64,000 nt of DNA, from contig JAEZTV010000031.1 of assembly GCA_023421245.1 (NCBI GenBank), forward strand, positions 1 to 64,000. Direction: 5' to 3'. Made by a program: the position numbers and the translations under genes. This document shows positions 1-7,700 of the stretch, one piece after another. The notes beneath the pieces are model-generated. The model searched no databases. It worked only from the letters and a program-made list of their open reading frames with translations, and was not told the DNA's origin. Within the stretch, counting starts at the first letter, position 1. Each line of letters begins with the position of its first letter. This stretch comes from Bacillota bacterium (GTDB lineage: Bacteria; Bacillota; Clostridia; Oscillospirales; Ruminococcaceae).

Positions 1-756
1 GATTCAAGGGAATTTGGCGGTTTATGTACCGAGGTGCTGAGGTCTCGAGGTTTTGTCCCCATTACGACGCCAAAAAACGGCAGCCGGCTTGTGGAAAAGG
101 TTGAGGAACTTTTACCCGACGTGGTAGTGGCGGATGTTTTTCTTCCCCACATCGACGCAATTGGTGTTATGAAGTCGGTGCTGGGCAACAAAAATATTCT
201 TAAAAAGCCAATGTTTATGATCATGTCGGGATACGATAACCCCATGCTTGAGCGTGAGGTGCTTTCTGCAGGTGCTGCGTTCTATTTTCTTAAACCATTC
301 GACCTTGATGTGTTGGCCGACCGCATTTCCAACATGGCAGGTTCTGCAAGCGGTGCAAAGACGGCACCTGCCGAACATTATTCTGCACGCCAGCAGCCGA
401 TGGATCTGGAACTGATGGTCACCGATATTATTCTTCAAATTGGTGTTCCGGCGCATATCAAGGGGTACCACTATCTGCGCGAAGCAATCATGCTCAGTGT
501 CAAAGACAGTGAGATGATAAACTCCGTTACCAAGCTGTTATACCCCACTGTTGCAAAGCGGTTCGAGACCACATCCTCCCGCGTAGAGCGCGCTATTCGT
601 CATGCTATCGAGGTTGCATGGGATCGCGGGGATATTGATACGCTCAACTCTTATTTTGGCTATACCATCAACGGTGTGCGCGGCAAGCCTACAAATTCTG
701 AGTTCATCGCAATGATTGCGGATAAGCTAAGGCTTCGTATGCGCAACGTAATATAA
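1..756 (+). CDS. spo0A: Stage 0 sporulation protein A, 5'-truncated
   Basis: Master response regulator of sporulation entry; a phosphorylated dimer binds 0A boxes. The reading frame is open from base 1 (DSREFG...), so the true start lies left of the window. Seen: the end of a receiver domain, with the phosphoacceptor-type Asp in VVADVFLPH and the conserved Lys in FLKPFD. After a linker near residue 120 comes the Spo0A-specific C-terminal DNA-binding domain, with [16 protein letters not shown], the recognition-helix region [16 protein letters not shown] and the end segment KPTNSEFIA. Only about 10 N-terminal residues appear to be missing. A hairpin terminator follows at 811-862. The family call is firm and is the main evidence that this is an endospore former. 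Confidence 0.95.
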   Translation, partial: DSREFGGLCTEVLRSRGFVPITTPKNGSRLVEKVEELLPDVVVADVFLPHIDAIGVMKSVLGNKNILKKPMFMIMSGYDNPMLEREVLSAGAAFYFLKPFDLDVLADRISNMAGSASGAKTAPAEHYSARQQPMDLELMVTDIILQIGVPAHIKGYHYLREAIMLSVKDSEMINSVTKLLYPTVAKRFETTSSRVERAIRHAIEVAWDRGDIDTLNSYFGYTINGVRGKPTNSEFIAMIADKLRLRMRNVI

Positions 757-810
757 GCTCAAAGGCAGGGGCTTGCAAAATTGTTAAAAGCTTATTCACC
801 TCCCTTTATA

Positions 811-862
811 CAAAACAGCGGTGTCGACCCCCTCCGACCATCGCTGTTTTGTTTTTGTCTGT
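811..862 (+). terminator. Intrinsic terminator after spo0A
   Basis: Inverted repeat CAAAACAGCG (811-820) and CGCTGTTTTG (842-851), with a partly paired interior and a T-rich tail. It lies 55 bases after the spo0A stop. Confidence 0.8.
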
Positions 863-882
863 TTATACAAGGCTTGATTGTG

Positions 883-911
883 TTGAATATTACACGACAA
901 AGTGATATAAT
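883..911 (+). promoter_or_regulatory. Sigma-A type promoter of the 2-oxoacid oxidoreductase operon
   Basis: TTGAAT (883-888), a 17-base spacer and TATAAT (906-911). It lies about 150 bases before the first gene of the operon, leaving room for a leader. Confidence 0.65.
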
Positions 912-943
912 AGATTTATAATATCTGTAAAACAGTCATTTGT

Positions 944-989
944 CGCACTTCGCGCGGGCTGAGCCGCACCGCGGTGCGCAGATTTTTTT
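944..989 (+). terminator. Hairpin plus T-run in the leader: possible attenuator
   Basis: CGCAC (944-948) pairs with GTGCG (974-978) around a GC-rich interior that includes GGC-TGA-GCC, and TTTTTTT follows at 983-989. It sits between the predicted promoter (883-911) and the start at 1062, so it would terminate the operon's own leader unless prevented. No known riboswitch class is recognised. The rest of 912-1061 shows nothing else clear. Confidence 0.5.
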
Positions 990-1061
990 CACACTCTGCT
1001 TTAATGGTGCAATGCGTTGATGTAAAAAGCACTAAAAGCTACGTTTGGAGCGTAAGAATAG

Positions 1062-1730
1062 ATGTTACAGCTAGCCCGCTACATTGTAGTCACAGGCCAT
1101 TATGGCAGCGGAAAAACCAATCTTGCCGTTAATCTTGCGGTGGATTATGCACGCCAGGGCGAACGGGTAACCATAGTGGATCTGGATATCGTAAACCCTT
1201 ATTTCCGAACTGCCGATTTCAAAGATTTATTTGATGAACTGGGCGTCCAGTTGATTGCGCCGCCGTTTGCAAACTCAAACCTTGATATTCCTGTGCTGCC
1301 TGCTGAGGTTTTTTCGGTGTTTACGCAAAACGAAGGACGTGTAATATTTGATGTTGGCGGTGATGATGCCGGTGCGGTGGCGCTTGGCATGTTCCGTTCG
1401 CACTTTGAGCGGGTAGAGTATGACATGCTGTATGTTATCAATCGTTACCGCTATTTAACCCGTACACCGCAGGAGGCGTGTGAGCTGCTGCCGGAGATTG
1501 AGGCGGCGTCCCGCCTTAAGGCAACAGGCGTTGCAAACTGTTCAAACCTTGCGCGTGAAACAACCGCGCAGGATGTTCTTTCTTCTGCCTCGTTTGCGGG
1601 GGAGGTTTGCAAAACACTTTCGCTGCCGTTGGTGTGTACGGCAGCAGATAAAGCCTTTGCCCCAAAGCTTGAGGGAAAGATGGAACGATGCTATCCGATT
1701 GATATTTATGTGGGGAATAAATGGGGCTAG
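1062..1730 (+). CDS. ParA/MinD-like P-loop ATPase
   Basis: Predicted cytoplasmic ATPase of the SIMIBI/ParA class, 222 residues. Seen: a deviant Walker A, GHYGSGKTN, at residues 12-20; an IVDLDIVNPYFRT segment like the Walker A' region of MinD/CobQ-type ATPases; and IFDVGGDDAGA in the Walker B position. Start ATG 1062 is preceded by GGAG at 1047-1050. It is the first gene of an apparent operon with the ferredoxin and three oxidoreductase subunits downstream, so a role in iron-sulfur loading or complex maturation is possible. That is inference from context; no substrate can be read from the sequence. A GC hairpin and short T-run (1783-1812) separate it from the next gene. Confidence 0.75.
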   Translation: MLQLARYIVVTGHYGSGKTNLAVNLAVDYARQGERVTIVDLDIVNPYFRTADFKDLFDELGVQLIAPPFANSNLDIPVLPAEVFSVFTQNEGRVIFDVGGDDAGAVALGMFRSHFERVEYDMLYVINRYRYLTRTPQEACELLPEIEAASRLKATGVANCSNLARETTAQDVLSSASFAGEVCKTLSLPLVCTAADKAFAPKLEGKMERCYPIDIYVGNKWG

Positions 1731-1782
1731 AAGGCTATACAGTAAATCTGGTTTCTACCATCTGCTTTTAAATCAAGTGTAG

Positions 1783-1812
1783 AGGCGCGCACCTGCGCGT
1801 CCGTAGTTTTTG
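1783..1812 (+). terminator. Weak hairpin with T-run between the ATPase and ferredoxin genes
   Basis: GGCGCGC and GCGCGTC pair imperfectly around ACCT, followed by GTAGTTTTT. It may cause partial termination or mRNA processing inside the operon. Confidence 0.35.
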
Positions 1813-1845
1813 ATATATTATTATTTGCGGCTTGGAGGATAGGAT

Positions 1846-2052
1846 ATGGGAAAGATGACAGTAAACGAAAACATCTGCAAGGGTTGCGGCGTTTGTGTGC
1901 TTGCCTGCCCCAAAAAGATTATTTCGCTGGCGCCTGACCGAATCAATGTCAAGGGATATCATCCCGCTCAGGTAGAGGAGATGGACAAGTGCATCGCGTG
2001 TGCCATGTGTGCAATGATGTGTCCGGACGTAGCAATCAAGGTGGAAAGGTAG
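1846..2052 (+). CDS. 2-oxoacid:ferredoxin oxidoreductase delta subunit (2x[4Fe-4S] ferredoxin)
   Basis: Small electron-transfer subunit of 68 residues. Two complete [4Fe-4S] motifs are visible: CKGCGVCVLACP near residues 12-23 and CIACAMCAMMCP near residues 48-59. It carries electrons from the thiamine-bound intermediate on the beta subunit to ferredoxin. The stop is 9 bases before the alpha-subunit start, and the order delta-alpha-beta-gamma is that of four-subunit VOR/KOR-type enzymes. A GGAGG-like site (GGAGGATAGG) lies just before ATG 1846. Assignment to this complex rests on operon position; the ferredoxin fold itself is certain. Confidence 0.9.
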   Translation: MGKMTVNENICKGCGVCVLACPKKIISLAPDRINVKGYHPAQVEEMDKCIACAMCAMMCPDVAIKVER

Positions 2053-2061
2053 GCAACAGCA

Positions 2062-3126
2062 ATGAGTGAAAGAGTACTTATGAAGGGGAACGAGGCTCTG
2101 GCGGAGGCTGCTATTCAGGCGGGCTGCCGTCATTTTTTCGGATACCCGATTACACCGCAGACTGAGCTTTCGGCCTACATGGCAAAACGTATGCCAAAGC
2201 TTGGCGGTACATTTTTGCAGGCGGAATCCGAGGTGGCGGCCATTAACATGGTGCTTGGTGCCGCGGCGGCCGGCGTGCGCGCAATGACATCGTCATCCTC
2301 CCCGGGCATCAGCCTTAAGTCGGAGGGTGTGTCCTATATCGCGGGCTCCGACCTGCCGTGCGTTATCATCAACGTGCAGCGCGGCGGCCCTGGGCTTGGC
2401 GGTATCCAGCCCTCGCAGGCGGACTATTGGCAGGCCACAAAGGCGCTTGGCCACGGCGATTTTCAGTTGCTTGTGTATGCGCCGTCTACCGTACAGGAGA
2501 TGGTGACGATGCTCTTTACAGCGTTTGATAAAGCGGATGAATACCGTATGCCCGCCATGATTCTTGCAGACGGTATGCTGGGCCAGATGATGGAACCGGT
2601 GGAGTTTCCCGAGCATGCCCGTACGGCCCGGATAGAAAAGCCATGGGCGGCAAACGGCCACGGCGGAAAGCGCGGGCACAACGTCGTAAACTCGCTTTAC
2701 CTCAAACCGCAGGACTTAGAGCGTCACGTGATAGAGCGTTTTGAGCGCTATGATATCATTAAACAAAACGAGGTTATTGCCGAGGAGTTTATGATGGAAG
2801 ATGCCGAGATCTGCGTGGTTTCGTATGGCGCTACCTCTCGTATTGTAAGAAGTGCGGTGAAAACCGCGCGGGAGCAGGGCATCAAGGCGGGAGCGATTCG
2901 TCCCATCACCCTGTGGCCGTTCCCCGAAAAAGAGATTGCAAAAGCGGCGGAAAAGGTAAACAGTTTCCTTTGTGTTGAAATGAGCATGGGGCAGATGGTG
3001 GACGATGTTCGCCTTGCTGTAAACGGAGCAAAACCGGTGACCTTCTTTGGCCGTACCGGCGGCATCATTCCCACCCCCGCTGAGGTGTTAGAACAGATTA
3101 AAAAGCTTGCGGGAGGTGCGAAGTAA
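2062..3126 (+). CDS. vorB: 2-oxoacid (probably 3-methyl-2-oxobutanoate):ferredoxin oxidoreductase, alpha subunit
   Basis: 354 residues, matching the VorB/KorA family. It decarboxylates branched-chain 2-oxoacids (or 2-oxoglutarate) to acyl-CoA with reduction of ferredoxin. Seen: the N-terminal pyrimidine-binding domain of the PFOR superfamily with FFGYPITPQTELS, the acidic residue in FLQAESEVAA that would activate thiamine diphosphate, GGPGLGGIQPSQADYWQA, and a C-terminal transketolase-like domain (ICVVSYGATSRIVRSA). The stop overlaps the beta start (TAATG). Whether the substrate is a branched-chain 2-oxoacid or 2-oxoglutarate cannot be settled by eye; the overall wording of the motifs is VorB-like. 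Confidence 0.88.
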   Translation: MSERVLMKGNEALAEAAIQAGCRHFFGYPITPQTELSAYMAKRMPKLGGTFLQAESEVAAINMVLGAAAAGVRAMTSSSSPGISLKSEGVSYIAGSDLPCVIINVQRGGPGLGGIQPSQADYWQATKALGHGDFQLLVYAPSTVQEMVTMLFTAFDKADEYRMPAMILADGMLGQMMEPVEFPEHARTARIEKPWAANGHGGKRGHNVVNSLYLKPQDLERHVIERFERYDIIKQNEVIAEEFMMEDAEICVVSYGATSRIVRSAVKTAREQGIKAGAIRPITLWPFPEKEIAKAAEKVNSFLCVEMSMGQMVDDVRLAVNGAKPVTFFGRTGGIIPTPAEVLEQIKKLAGGAK

Positions 3127-3878
3127 TGGCTGTTGTATTTGACAAACCAAAGGCGCTTACCGACGCGCCGTTTCATTATTGCCCGGGTTGTACGCACGGC
3201 ATCATCCATCGCCTTGTCGCCGAAGTGCTCGACGAGCTGGGTGTGGAAGGCAGCACGGTAGGCGTAGCGCCGGTAGGCTGCGCCGTAATGGCGTATGATT
3301 ATTTTGCCTGCGATATGGTACAGGCCCCTCATGGCAGAGCGCCCGCCGTTGCAACCGGCTTAAAACGTGCGCTGCCAGACGGCGTAATATTCACCTATCA
3401 GGGCGACGGAGACCTTGCCGCCATCGGTACTGCCGAGACAGTACACGCCGCAACCAGAGGCGAAAACATCACCATCATCTTTGTCAACAATGCCATCTAC
3501 GGCATGACCGGCGGACAGATGGCACCCACAACGCTGCCAAATCAGATAACCCAAACCACGCCGTACGGCCGCGATGTATCGTCTGCGGGGCACCCTATCC
3601 GCATATGTGAGATGCTTGCAACCCTTGACGGTGTAGCTTATGCGGAGCGTGTTTCGGTTGATAACGTGCCCAATGTTCGTACCGCAAAAAAGGCGATTAA
3701 AAAGGCGTTTCAGGCTCAGATAGACAAAAAGGGCTTCACCATTGTTGAGGTGCTTTCCACCTGCCCCACCAACTGGGGCCTTTCGCCGGCGGATTCCTTT
3801 GATTGGCTGCGTGCCAACATGATGCCCTACTATCCTTTGGGTGTGTATATGGACAGAACAAAGGAGGGCACACGGTAA
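3126..3878 (+). CDS. vorA: 2-oxoacid:ferredoxin oxidoreductase, beta subunit (thiamine diphosphate binding)
   Basis: 250 residues. Catalytic beta subunit that holds thiamine diphosphate. Seen: FHYCPGCTHG near residues 17-26 (substrate and cluster region), GVAPVGCAV, APHGRAPAVATG, and the cofactor motif YQGDGDLAAIG ending in the NNAIYGMTGGQMAPTT segment that ligates the metal. The start overlaps the alpha stop and the end overlaps the gamma start (both TAATG), implying translational coupling and equal stoichiometry. The vorA/korB naming depends on substrate, which is not visible; the subunit type is clear. Confidence 0.88.
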   Translation: MAVVFDKPKALTDAPFHYCPGCTHGIIHRLVAEVLDELGVEGSTVGVAPVGCAVMAYDYFACDMVQAPHGRAPAVATGLKRALPDGVIFTYQGDGDLAAIGTAETVHAATRGENITIIFVNNAIYGMTGGQMAPTTLPNQITQTTPYGRDVSSAGHPIRICEMLATLDGVAYAERVSVDNVPNVRTAKKAIKKAFQAQIDKKGFTIVEVLSTCPTNWGLSPADSFDWLRANMMPYYPLGVYMDRTKEGTR

Positions 3879-4411
3879 TGGGAAACTTTAATATTCTGCT
3901 TGCGGGTTTTGGCGGTCAGGGCGTTTTGTTTGCGGGTAAGGTAATGGCATATGCTGGCTTAATCGAGGATAAAGAGATATCCTGGCTGCCGTCCTACGGT
4001 CCCGAGATGCGCGGCGGCACCGCAAACTGCAGCGTTTGTATCTCGGAGGAGCCGATTGGTTCGCCGCTGGTGCTCAGTCCAAACGTTTTAGGTGTTATGA
4101 ACGGCCCTTCGTTTGATAAGTTTATTGATACGGTAGAGTCCGGCGGAATGGTGGTCATTGACAGCTCACTGATTTCGCAAAGATGCGAGCGATCCGATGT
4201 TTCGGCCTACTATGTGGATGCGACGGCACTCGCGGAAGAAAAGGGGCTGGGCGGTCTTGCCAACATGATTGTGCTGGGCAAGATTTTAAAGGAAAGCGCG
4301 TTTGCTTCCCTCGATGCAGTGAAAAAATCGCTTGAAAAGTGTGTGCCCCCCAGAAAGGCACAGCTTATGGAAAGCAATATTAAGGCTATTGAGCTTGGCA
4401 TGAGCCTATAA
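3878..4411 (+). CDS. vorC: 2-oxoacid:ferredoxin oxidoreductase, gamma subunit
   Basis: 177 residues. Gamma subunit of the POR/VOR/KOR family, probably contributing to CoA binding. Seen: the N-terminal [16 protein letters not shown] signature, [16 protein letters not shown] and [14 protein letters not shown]. Start ATG 3878 overlaps the beta stop and has AAGGAGG at 3861-3867. A longer in-frame extension back to 3803 exists but would lie inside the beta gene and lacks a ribosome site. Last gene of the operon; a strong bidirectional hairpin follows at 4422-4459. Confidence 0.9.
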   Translation: MGNFNILLAGFGGQGVLFAGKVMAYAGLIEDKEISWLPSYGPEMRGGTANCSVCISEEPIGSPLVLSPNVLGVMNGPSFDKFIDTVESGGMVVIDSSLISQRCERSDVSAYYVDATALAEEKGLGGLANMIVLGKILKESAFASLDAVKKSLEKCVPPRKAQLMESNIKAIELGMSL

Positions 4412-4421
4412 TTTAATGAAA

Positions 4422-4459
4422 AAGACCCATGCGGGAGGCTTTCTCCCCGCATGGGTCTT
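4422..4459. terminator. Bidirectional terminator between convergent genes
   Basis: Perfect 14-base arms, AAGACCCATGCGGG (4422-4435) and CCCGCATGGGTCTT (4446-4459), with T-rich sequence on the plus side and the complement of AATGAAAA on the minus side. Confidence 0.85.
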
Positions 4460-4467
4460 ACTGGTTT

Positions 4468-5088
4468 TTAGCGGATGAAATGGGTGGGAATCTTCTTTTC
4501 GCGTTCGGGCGGCTGCAGCCCTGCCTGTTTTCCGGCCTCAATACAGTGCAGAAGCCATGCCATGTTGCGCCCGAGCTGACGCATGGTCTGCAAGCCTTCC
4601 TCATCCTTTAACACATCCTCCGGCGTAAAGCCGTGCACACCGTTCCAGTAGTTGGACGATACCACCGGCATATTGGCGATGGTGAAGTACTTAATCAGCT
4701 GGTCGAACGCGGCAGTGGTGCCACTTCTGCGCGCACTTACAATACCTGCGGCGGGTTTGTTTGCAAAGCTTTTGCCTCCTGCGTAGAACATGCGGTCCAT
4801 CAGGCAGACAAGCTTGCCGGCGGCGCCCGCATAGTGAACCGGCGAGCCAAACACAAAGCCATCCGCCTCGTCTGCGAAATCAAGCATCCGGTTGACGACG
4901 TCGTCAATCACGCAGCGGCCGGTTTTATAGCATCCTCCGCAAGCCGTGCAGCCGTCAATCGGGTCGGTTCCGATGTGTACAAGATGTGTTGTAATTCCGC
5001 AGCTTTGCAGTGTGCGCTCTACCTCGCACAGCGCGGTATAGGTGCAGCCCGTTTGGTGCGGGCTGCCGTTAATCAGTAAAACCTTCAA
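4468..5088 (-). CDS. Flavodoxin-like NAD(P)H-dependent FMN reductase family protein
   Basis: 206 residues. Soluble flavoprotein fold of the iron-sulfur flavoprotein/FMN reductase group. Seen: KVLLINGSPHQTGCTYTAL at the N-terminus (phosphate-binding loop), CTACGGCYKTGRCVI near residue 50-64 (cysteine cluster typical of this subgroup), and FVFGSPVHYAGAAGKL (second flavin loop). Chosen start is TTG 5088: AAAGGAT lies 8 bases upstream and the frame before it contains no better site. It is 22 bases downstream of the EamA transporter gene, so probably co-transcribed. Electron donor and substrate are unknown. Confidence 0.85.
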   Translation of the reverse strand: MKVLLINGSPHQTGCTYTALCEVERTLQSCGITTHLVHIGTDPIDGCTACGGCYKTGRCVIDDVVNRMLDFADEADGFVFGSPVHYAGAAGKLVCLMDRMFYAGGKSFANKPAAGIVSARRSGTTAAFDQLIKYFTIANMPVVSSNYWNGVHGFTPEDVLKDEEGLQTMRQLGRNMAWLLHCIEAGKQAGLQPPEREKKIPTHFIR

Positions 5089-5110
5089 TATAAGCCATCC
5101 TTTCCTTGTT

Positions 5111-6067
5111 TCAGTCTTTGGTATAAACGGTGCAGTCTTGTTCGGGCAGTTCGGCAGCAGGCTCAATCTTCTTTTGTCCGGCGGGCCTATTTACAAAATA
5201 TGCGCTTAGGATCACAATAGCCGAGCCGATAACCTGATACAGTCCAAAAGGCTCTTTTAGAATAAGAACGCCCGCAAATATCGAGATTACAGTGGTAATA
5301 TTCGCGAAAATCGATGTTCTTGCAACGCTGATGTGCGTTACCGCATAGTTAATTAGCAGATACGCCGCCACTGATGACATCCCGCCAAGGAACAAAACGG
5401 AAACCCAAAAGTCGGCGCTGCGCAAAGGGATGAGCAGCAGAGAACTATCGTTTTTGCACTGTATCAGCCCGAGAACCGAAAAGGTTATACTGCCCAGCAA
5501 AAACATGATATAGGTGCGTTCTATCGGGCTGTACTGTACCGATATCTTGCGGCTGAGCACGCCGTACATAGCGGCCGAGCATACCGCGACAAGGGAAAGA
5601 ACAATGCCAAGCCAATTAAAACCATTTGCTTGCTGCCCAAGCGTGGTAATAAAAATTCCCAATACTGATAGAGCAGCCCAAATAATCTGAAACGGTGTCA
5701 CGCGTTCACCCAGTATAAAAAAGCCCAGCGTCACACTAATTACCGGCACGACCGCAAGAATTGTTCCGATGATAGAGGTCGAAATAAGTGTAACAGCATA
5801 GTTTTCTGCAACAAAGTAGATTACGGGCTCAAATAGCCCAAGTAAAATAAGCGTTCCAAACAAGGGCTTTTTAAAATCAAGTCGGATCTTTTTTACCGCA
5901 ATGATGATGTTCAGTATAAAAAAAGCCACGATAAACCGTATGCCGAGCAGCACAAATGGTGTAGTCAAGTCAAGTGCGCGCTTAGAAAAGATAAAGCTGA
6001 AACCGAAAATAACATGGGCGGAAAAGGTAGCTGTTACCGATAATAAATCTGTATATCTATTCTTCAA
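5111..6067 (-). CDS. EamA/DMT-family membrane transporter
   Basis: About 318 residues with ten predicted membrane segments arranged as two EamA halves, for example ATFSAHVIFGFSFIFSKRA at the start, LGIFITTLGQQANGFNWLG mid-protein and a second half ending SAIVILSAYFVN. Families of this type export metabolites or amino acids; the substrate is unknown. I chose TTG 6067 because GAGAG lies 5 bases upstream and the first membrane helix then follows at the usual distance. An in-frame ATG at 6121 would add 18 hydrophilic residues but has no ribosome site. The upstream leader (6068-6221) is rich in hairpins. Confidence 0.85.
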   Translation of the reverse strand: MKNRYTDLLSVTATFSAHVIFGFSFIFSKRALDLTTPFVLLGIRFIVAFFILNIIIAVKKIRLDFKKPLFGTLILLGLFEPVIYFVAENYAVTLISTSIIGTILAVVPVISVTLGFFILGERVTPFQIIWAALSVLGIFITTLGQQANGFNWLGIVLSLVAVCSAAMYGVLSRKISVQYSPIERTYIMFLLGSITFSVLGLIQCKNDSSLLLIPLRSADFWVSVLFLGGMSSVAAYLLINYAVTHISVARTSIFANITTVISIFAGVLILKEPFGLYQVIGSAIVILSAYFVNRPAGQKKIEPAAELPEQDCTVYTKD

Positions 6068-6131
6068 TTTAACTCTCTCACCGGCAGGAACAGCACACTC
6101 ATCAAGCTTTGAGATGATCATACTGTTCTGT

Positions 6132-6209
6132 GATTAAAAAATAGCATATTTTTAATCCGGCAATCTCCGATTACCGCTGCACCAATGGCGCAGGCAGACG
6201 GTATGATAC
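6132..6209 (-). other. Hairpin-rich leader upstream of the EamA gene
   Basis: Four consecutive hairpins with three-base loops: 6132-6157 (loop GCA), 6158-6176 (8-bp arms, loop TCC), 6177-6193 (7-bp arms, loop AAT) and 6201-6209 (GTA-TGA-TAC). Two arms are C/A mismatches in plus orientation but G/U pairs in minus-strand RNA, so the structure fits an RNA read toward the transporter. A TATAAT on the minus strand (6233-6228) would start it near 6221. No known riboswitch is recognised. Confidence 0.45.
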
Positions 6210-6290
6210 AACCCTTCAAGTTCTTTGATTATACCGCGGCATCCGCCGTACAATATTTTTAATATTTTAGTATAAGTAATAAAAGCCGAA

Positions 6291-7559
6291 TTACCGGATT
6301 TTTCGTGCTTCAAGGTAGAATCGTTTTTCACATGCCTCGCCCATAGAAAACGTCTTGCGGGGCAGCGCACCGTCCAGAATGACGGTGGAAAACAGCTCAC
6401 TTTTCTTCATGCAGGGCAGCACAAAGCCGACGGTACCCTCTTGCTGTGCAAGACGCTGCAGTACATCCTCGCCGTGAATATAATCCACCCGTCCGCCATG
6501 GTGCGCAACGTAATTGTCCAAAAATGCCTGCAGCGTTCCCGCCGCGAGATTGCTTTTTGGGTTTTTTATTGTTACGGTACCGCTGCGCTCTGCCGTTACA
6601 AAGCCAAACGCTTGCCCACAGTGCGAGCCATACGCGCAGTCGTAGTATTCAAATAACGCATCAAGCATCTGCCGGGCGTTTACATCAAACACCACGCGGT
6701 GAATGGCCTCAAACTCCAAAGATGCATCGTGCAGGTTTACAAGCTCCGCCAAGGCGTAGCGTGCGGGATGAGTCAGCGCATCCTCCTGTGAAAGGCCGGC
6801 CGCGATGCGGTTGTAGCATTCCTTTGCCGCGGCAAGGGAGTGGTTGCCGTCACCCACCGCAAACAGCAGCGGAGCACGGCCGCTTATTGCGTAGCGGTTG
6901 TCAAACGCCTGCTGCTCGCACAGTGCTGCAAGCGCGTTATGTATCGTATCATGCATCTTGGCGGGCACCTGATAGCCGCGGATTGCACCGCCGCCCTGCA
7001 TAAGAGAAAAGTCATACAAAGGCGTCAACGTGTCCTTGTTATCTGCAACAGAGCCGATGACGCTATCGTCCGCATCATCGATAAGCAGCATGACGTGAGG
7101 CAGCTCAAGCGGCGCATTTTCGCGGATGTTTACCCGCGCGGGGATGCGTTCCACCACCGTGCCCTCGGTGGCGCGAATCAGGCTGTCAGAGCCCTTTGTA
7201 TAGTCGTAGGCAAGCAGGTCAATCTTCCCCACAATCCCACGGCGTACAAGCCCGTTTGCCACGGTGCGCTCAACGTAGATAAAGCTGTTTGGACACTCGC
7301 GAAAGATATCGCGCTGCAGATAGTCGTTCATGGTAGCGTTGATGCGCGCAATCCGCTGCTCAAAACCGCTATCGTGCAGATATAGCTCGGGGAACACCAT
7401 ACGCAGCGTAGAGGGGGCATCCCCTACAAGATTTTCGGTATCCTGCCAATACTGTGGCTCGGAAGTGTACTGGTCACAGGCGACCACACTCCATTTTGTA
7501 AGATTATCTACTCTGGGCAAAAGAATGTCTGCGGGAAAAAATGGCGGTTGCTTTGACAT
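6291..7559 (-). CDS. DUF1015 family protein
   Basis: 422 residues, the typical length for DUF1015. Function unknown; the family is soluble and widespread in Clostridia and other anaerobes. Seen: N-terminal segment around VVACDQYTSEPQYWQ (near residue 25-40), YVERTVANGLVRRGIVGKID, and the conserved core FAVGDGNHSLAAAKECY near residue 235, which matches the family's D-G-N/H-H pattern. Start ATG 7559 has an AAGGAG site 8 bases upstream. A minus-strand promoter is visible at 7598-7626. It stands alone; its stop at 6291 is followed by an AT-rich stretch and the transporter leader. Confidence 0.85.
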   Translation of the reverse strand: MSKQPPFFPADILLPRVDNLTKWSVVACDQYTSEPQYWQDTENLVGDAPSTLRMVFPELYLHDSGFEQRIARINATMNDYLQRDIFRECPNSFIYVERTVANGLVRRGIVGKIDLLAYDYTKGSDSLIRATEGTVVERIPARVNIRENAPLELPHVMLLIDDADDSVIGSVADNKDTLTPLYDFSLMQGGGAIRGYQVPAKMHDTIHNALAALCEQQAFDNRYAISGRAPLLFAVGDGNHSLAAAKECYNRIAAGLSQEDALTHPARYALAELVNLHDASLEFEAIHRVVFDVNARQMLDALFEYYDCAYGSHCGQAFGFVTAERSGTVTIKNPKSNLAAGTLQAFLDNYVAHHGGRVDYIHGEDVLQRLAQQEGTVGFVLPCMKKSELFSTVILDGALPRKTFSMGEACEKRFYLEARKIR

Positions 7560-7597
7560 GACGCATTTCTCCTTTTACGCTAAATATGCCAACCAAT

Positions 7598-7626
7598 ATT
7601 ATAACATTGCGCAAAGAGATAGGCAA
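7598..7626 (-). promoter_or_regulatory. Promoter of the DUF1015 gene
   Basis: On the minus strand: TTGCCT (7626-7621), 17-base spacer, TATAAT (7603-7598). Confidence 0.6.
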
Positions 7627-7638
7627 CCGATAGGGCGC

Positions 7639-7676
7639 AAAAATACCGCGTCCGGCAGTATGTGCTGGGCGCGGCA
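7639..7676 (-). terminator. Terminator after the lacI-type gene
   Basis: On the minus strand, a GC-rich hairpin built on CCGCG/CGCGG arms is followed by TATTTTTG. It lies about 25 bases after the regulator's stop. Confidence 0.6.
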
Positions 7677-7700
7677 TTATTACTAAACAGTAAATTCGAT

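Noticed and set aside
6446..7003. Plus-strand frame opposite the DUF1015 gene
   Set aside because: Antisense to a conserved gene with its own promoter and ribosome site.
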